A stretch of 16,999 nt of DNA from RGIG8775 sp045121195 (GTDB lineage Bacteria > Bacillota > Clostridia > Oscillospirales > CAG-272). The translations under genes were made by a program, and so were the position numbers. Below, piece by piece: positions 14,698 to 16,999 of this stretch; positions within the stretch are counted from its first letter, which is position 1, and the number at the start of each line of letters is the position of its first letter. The notes under the pieces are model-generated. The model made no database searches and was not told the origin of the DNA. It saw only the letters and a list, made by a program, of their open reading frames with translations. The DNA is taken from NCBI GenBank assembly GCA_045121195.1, contig JBGVFO010000090.1, positions 1 to 16,999 on the forward strand, in the 5' to 3' direction.

Positions 14698-14735
14698 CCA
14701 TCCCCACAACCTATGGTTTATCGCAGAAAAGACTC

Positions 14736-14764
14736 TTTACAAGCGCGCGGTTTTTTAGTATAAT
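14736..14764 (+). promoter_or_regulatory. Promoter leading into carboxypeptidase remnant
   Basis: TTTACA (14736-14741), 17 bases, TATAAT (14759-14764). A strong AAAGGAG site (14794-14800) and an ATG at 14807 follow. The signals are intact although the gene behind them is only a fragment. Confidence 0.7.
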
Positions 14765-14806
14765 AAAGAGGAAATATATCCGCGCAAAGCGCGAAAGGAG
14801 AATCCT

Positions 14807-14875
14807 ATGGAATTGAATCAAGCCCGTGAAGCATTGAAGACGTGGCAAGCGAAGATGTGCGCCTTCGGTCACGTG
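14807..14875 (+). pseudogene. 5' remnant of a probable M32 metallocarboxypeptidase gene
   Basis: Promoter, ribosome site and ATG are followed by about 22 codons, MELNQAREALKTWQAKMCAF then GH. These resemble the N-terminus of Clostridial M32 (Taq-type) carboxypeptidases, which open with an amphipathic helix of this pattern followed by A(Y/F)xHA. A normal M32 protein has about 500 residues with HEXXH later. Here the similarity stops near 14872 and the frame runs into the antisense strand of another gene fragment, ending at 15016 after 69 residues. I infer a deletion that removed the rest. The M32 identification rests on memory of a short stretch and is moderate; the 69-residue product is unlikely to be a functional peptidase. 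Confidence 0.5.
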
Positions 14876-14980
14876 CTTGTGAGAGGTGGTTGCGGGTGCG
14901 CCGGAGTAGGTCCGGGTCGCGTATACGCCGCCGATGGTAACGCAGAGAATGAGCGCTACGAGAATGGTGAGTTTTTTCAT
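14873..14980 (-). pseudogene. Truncated gene for a SipW-like exported protein (signal peptide only)
   Basis: On the minus strand the ATG at 14980, six bases after a GGAGG site, starts a clear export signal, MKKLTILVALILCVTIGGVY then ATRTYSGAPA. The GGVYAT-(W/R)-xY ending matches the intact secreted protein at 15197-15844 (GGVLATWVY). After about residue 33-40 the frame reads the antisense of the carboxypeptidase remnant and continues to a stop at 14711 without meaningful sequence. It is therefore the 5' end of a broken gene. The Trp usually found after the AT of such signals is Arg here, fitting decay or simply divergence. Its promoter and leader are well kept, so a short exported peptide might still be made. 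Confidence 0.6.
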
Positions 14981-15003
14981 AATAAGCCTCCAAAAATAAG
15001 ACA

Positions 15004-15029
15004 AACCTCGGCCTGAGTGGACCGAGGTT
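15004..15029 (-). other. Hairpin in leader of truncated SipW-like gene
   Basis: AACCTCGG (15004-15011) pairs with CCGAGGTT (15022-15029) with a ten-base loop. It lies between the promoter and the ribosome site of the minus-strand fragment. It has no U tract in either direction, so it is more likely a leader structure than a terminator. Confidence 0.55.
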
Positions 15030-15039
15030 CTATAATTGA

Positions 15040-15068
15040 ATTATATACTTCAACATTTGGATTGTCAA
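15040..15068 (-). promoter_or_regulatory. Perfect consensus promoter for truncated SipW-like gene
   Basis: On the minus strand TTGACA (15068-15063), 17 bases, TATAAT (15045-15040). Both hexamers and the spacing are exact sigma-A consensus, the strongest promoter in the window. Confidence 0.85.
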
Positions 15069-15153
15069 TAGTTATTTGGGGAAAATTTTCAAAAAACTTT
15101 AGCAAAGCAGAGAGTGAAAGCGAAGAGCGGGGAGACGGGGCGTTTTTTTATCT

Positions 15154-15186
15154 AAAAAAAGCGCCGTAGACAACCGTCTGCGGCGC
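15154..15186 (-). terminator. Terminator of secreted-protein gene
   Basis: On the minus strand GCGCCGCAGAC (15186-15176) pairs with GTCTACGGCGC (15171-15161), with one G-U pair, then seven T. Confidence 0.88.
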
Positions 15187-15196
15187 GATGCTATCT

Positions 15197-15844
15197 TTAG
15201 TGGTGCTTAACGTGCCAGGAGTCGATGTTGATAGAGTAAGGAATGGCGTTGGGGTCGGCGGAAAGACCGAAATCGGAAAGCTTCATAGTGAGGGCGCTCC
15301 CCTTGTAGCTGGTGGTTGCGCGCCAGATGTCGGTCTTGATAAGAACAGTGCGGTATGCCGTAATCTCTGCTTCCGTTCCTCCTGCGGCCTCCAATTCGTC
15401 CGTAGAGAAGGTGTAGCAGTGATATTCGGTGTCGGAAATCCTCTTGAGACAGTAGTACATTTTGTGTGTATTCTGGCTGGGGTCGAGAATGTGCTTCAGG
15501 TTACCGCCACTGACCTTTTGGTTGGAGTAGACATAGCCATCATTTCTCAAATATCTGTGGAGCAGTACGTTGTTATTGATGTTAAGACCGTAGCCTTTGC
15601 TGTCTTCGTTCAGAACGAGATCAACCAACTTGAAGTGGTTTTCGCCCAACTGTACCTCGCCCGTAGAAGAGCCGCCGCCCGGGAGGACCTCATCGGGTGC
15701 ATATTCAAACGGTGACAATGCAAGCGTCATGCTGCTGCCGGTGGGCGCGGGCGGAGCAATGCAATATACCCAAGTAGCAAGTACCCCTCCCACCGAAAGC
15801 ACCGACAGAAGGCACAAGCAGAGAACCAATATTCTTTTTACCAT
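15197..15844 (-). CDS. Exported protein with SipW-like signal peptide, function unknown
   Basis: A 215-residue predicted secreted protein. Residues 1-24 form a signal peptide with a basic start, a hydrophobic core and the ending GGVLA, cleaved probably before TWVY. This shape is seen on TasA/camelysin-like surface proteins processed by SipW-type signal peptidases. The mature part begins with a Pro-rich stretch (APPAPTG), then LSPFEYAPDEVLPGG and a mostly beta-strand-like body ending in NIDSWHVKHH. No catalytic motif, lipobox, sortase motif or membrane anchor is visible. I recognise the general type, common in gut Clostridia, but not a named family. The ribosome site is weak (GAAAGGT). It has its own promoter and terminator. 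A truncated gene with the same kind of signal lies next to it downstream, suggesting an old tandem family. Confidence 0.75.
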   Translation of the reverse strand: MVKRILVLCLCLLSVLSVGGVLATWVYCIAPPAPTGSSMTLALSPFEYAPDEVLPGGGSSTGEVQLGENHFKLVDLVLNEDSKGYGLNINNNVLLHRYLRNDGYVYSNQKVSGGNLKHILDPSQNTHKMYYCLKRISDTEYHCYTFSTDELEAAGGTEAEITAYRTVLIKTDIWRATTSYKGSALTMKLSDFGLSADPNAIPYSINIDSWHVKHH

Positions 15845-15898
15845 AGTTTCTACCTTTCGTCGGTTTTTAGATTGCGGGCGGATGCCTTATTATCCTTT

Positions 15899-15927
15899 AT
15901 TCTGCACCAAAAAATTTTTTGTGTCAA
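15899..15927 (-). promoter_or_regulatory. Probable promoter of secreted-protein gene
   Basis: On the minus strand TTGACA (15927-15922), 17 bases, CAGAAT (15904-15899). The -35 is perfect and the -10 is a 4/6 match. The AAAAAATTTTTT palindrome lies in the spacer. Confidence 0.55.
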
Positions 15928-15956
15928 GTCCCAACCGTTTTTTTGTGATCGTGCAG

Positions 15957-16796
15957 TTATTTGCCGCCCTTTGTGCGCAATTCCCAAAAGGCTACGGCGC
16001 CTGCCGCCGCCACGTTGAGCGAATCCACCCCGTGGGACATAGGAATGCGGACGGTGTAGTCGCAGTCAGCAATGGTACTGCCAGCCAGTCCGTCCCCCTC
16101 GGCGCCGAGAATGATGGCGAGCCTGTCCTCGGCGGCAAGCCGCTTGTCGTCAATGGATACCGAATCGTCCCGAAGCGCCATGGCGCAGGTCTTGAAGCCG
16201 AGGGAACGAAGCCGCTTCATTCCCGCCTCGGGCCAGTCGGTGTGATGCTCGCCGATACGGGTCCACGGCACCTGGAAAACCGTTCCCATACTGACGCGAA
16301 CCGCGCGCCTGCAGAGGGGATCGCAGCAGGTGGGGGTGATCAGCACCGCATCCATACCGAGGGCTGCCGCAGAACGGAACAGCGCGCCAATGTTGGTGGA
16401 ATCGGTGACCCCCTCCAGCACCGCAATGCGATGGGCATTTTTGCACAGCTCCTCCACCGTGGGCAGGGAAGGGCGCCGCATAGCGCAAAGAGCGCCGCGA
16501 GTAAGAGCGAAGCCGGTCAGCTCCACGAGAAGCTCGCGCTCCGCCGTGTATACAGGAAGATCCTCGGGCAGACGCGCGATGATGCCCTTTACGTCGCTAT
16601 TGAGAAGGCGGACGTCGGTGAGAAGGGAGATAGGCTCGCATCCGGCGTTCATCGCCACCTCAATGACGGTGGGGCTTTCCGCAATGAAAATGCCCTTGTC
16701 GGGCTCCAGACGGTTGCGGAGCTGCGCGCCCGTCAGCCGCACGTATACGTCAAGAGCGGGCTCGGACAGATCGGTGATGGGAATCATATTTGCCAT
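15957..16796 (-). CDS. SpoU/TrmH-family RNA methyltransferase
   Basis: A 279-residue SPOUT methyltransferase expected to transfer a methyl group from S-adenosylmethionine to a ribose 2'-OH in rRNA or tRNA. The N-terminal part (about 1-115) is the substrate-binding region typical of the longer TrmH-like proteins. The knotted catalytic domain has motif 1, STNIGALFRSAAALG (N135, R141), motif 2, ILGAEGDGL (229-237), and motif 3, IPMSHGVDSLNVAAAGAVAF (251-270). All key residues are present. The frame starts at 16823, but that ATG has no ribosome site and falls next to the repeat; the ATG at 16796 has GAGG seven bases upstream and is preferred. Which RNA it modifies cannot be told. It is separated from the secreted-protein gene by about 110 bases carrying that gene's promoter. 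Confidence 0.92.
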   Translation of the reverse strand: MANMIPITDLSEPALDVYVRLTGAQLRNRLEPDKGIFIAESPTVIEVAMNAGCEPISLLTDVRLLNSDVKGIIARLPEDLPVYTAERELLVELTGFALTRGALCAMRRPSLPTVEELCKNAHRIAVLEGVTDSTNIGALFRSAAALGMDAVLITPTCCDPLCRRAVRVSMGTVFQVPWTRIGEHHTDWPEAGMKRLRSLGFKTCAMALRDDSVSIDDKRLAAEDRLAIILGAEGDGLAGSTIADCDYTVRIPMSHGVDSLNVAAAGAVAFWELRTKGGK

Positions 16797-16820
16797 ATCA
16801 TATCCTCGTTTGAGTTCATT

Positions 16821-16999
16821 CAAATTTTGATTTATCGGTGAGTTTGATTTGACGAAACGGCGACATACAAACCTTGTAGGGGGCGACGTCCTCGGCGCCC
16901 CGCGACGAACGGATTTGCAATTATAAAATTGGTGAAAGCCTTTTGTGATAAGGGTTTGAACGTAGCCATGAACAAAATCAAATTTCGTTGTTTTCGGGT
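16821..16999. repeat. Interspersed composite repeat, copy 3 (partial)
   Basis: From 16821 the sequence CAAATTTTGATTTATCGGTG continues AGTTTGATTTGACGAAACGG and CGACATACAAACC. This matches, over about 55 bases with few changes, the reverse complement of 97-151 in copy 1. A GTAGGGGGCGACGTCCTCGG unit follows in the place where copy 1 has GTAGGGGCGATCATTGATCG. Beyond about 16915 the similarity ends and no gene or partner arm is seen before the window edge. The repeat abuts the methyltransferase gene 24 bases from its start codon, so that gene's promoter probably lies within it. Confidence 0.7.

Noticed and set aside
14400..14700. Insertion sequence with transposase
   Set aside because: The element has inverted ends but no transposase frame; it is at most a non-autonomous element.

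Overview
The window looks like chromosomal DNA from an uncultured, probably gut-associated, member of class Clostridia (Bacillota). Reasons: strong AGGAGG-type ribosome binding sites, near-consensus sigma-A promoters with 17-base spacers, lipobox and SipW-like signal peptides, hairpin/U-tract terminators after almost every gene, and interspersed palindromic repeats of a kind common in such genomes. Base composition is moderate by eye, with no obvious foreign block.

Region 1 (1-349) is the right part of an interspersed inverted repeat, followed by a near-consensus promoter. Region 2 (350-9745) is a carbohydrate locus. It holds three paralogous surface lipoproteins of about 750 residues (350-2632, 5029-7314, 7508-9745). 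Each has a lipobox, a DNRLRE/CBM96-like beta domain and a clan GH-A catalytic domain most like GH50 agarases. A GH78 alpha-L-rhamnosidase without a signal peptide (2683-4833, minus) lies between the first and second. A plausible reading is that the lipoproteins cut a rhamnose-containing glycan outside the cell and the rhamnosidase trims imported products. No transporter or regulator is visible, so the substrate is open. Region 3 (9800-11473) encodes a three-part protein: a degenerate vWA domain, an acidic Gly/Trp linker plus a beta-rich middle, and a C-terminal TIR domain with the Glu expected of TIR NADases. It sits 54 bases behind the third glycosidase with no promoter of its own seen. It is the most likely place for an undescribed sensor-effector function.

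Region 4 (11511-14337) is housekeeping: a hemolysin III/PAQR membrane protein (minus), an aldose 1-epimerase-like protein and an HD-domain hydrolase forming a tight minus-strand operon, and secG (plus). Region 5 (14400-15186) is a scar zone. It has a 300-base composite inverted repeat, then a promoter and ribosome site leading into only about 22 codons that resemble the start of an M32 carboxypeptidase. These are joined head-on to an inverted, truncated SipW-like signal-peptide gene that keeps its own consensus promoter. Region 6 (15197-16796, minus) has an intact secreted protein with the same type of signal peptide and a SpoU/TrmH-family RNA methyltransferase. The window ends in a third copy of the interspersed repeat (from 16821).

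Gene families were assigned by reading motifs only; no database search was possible.
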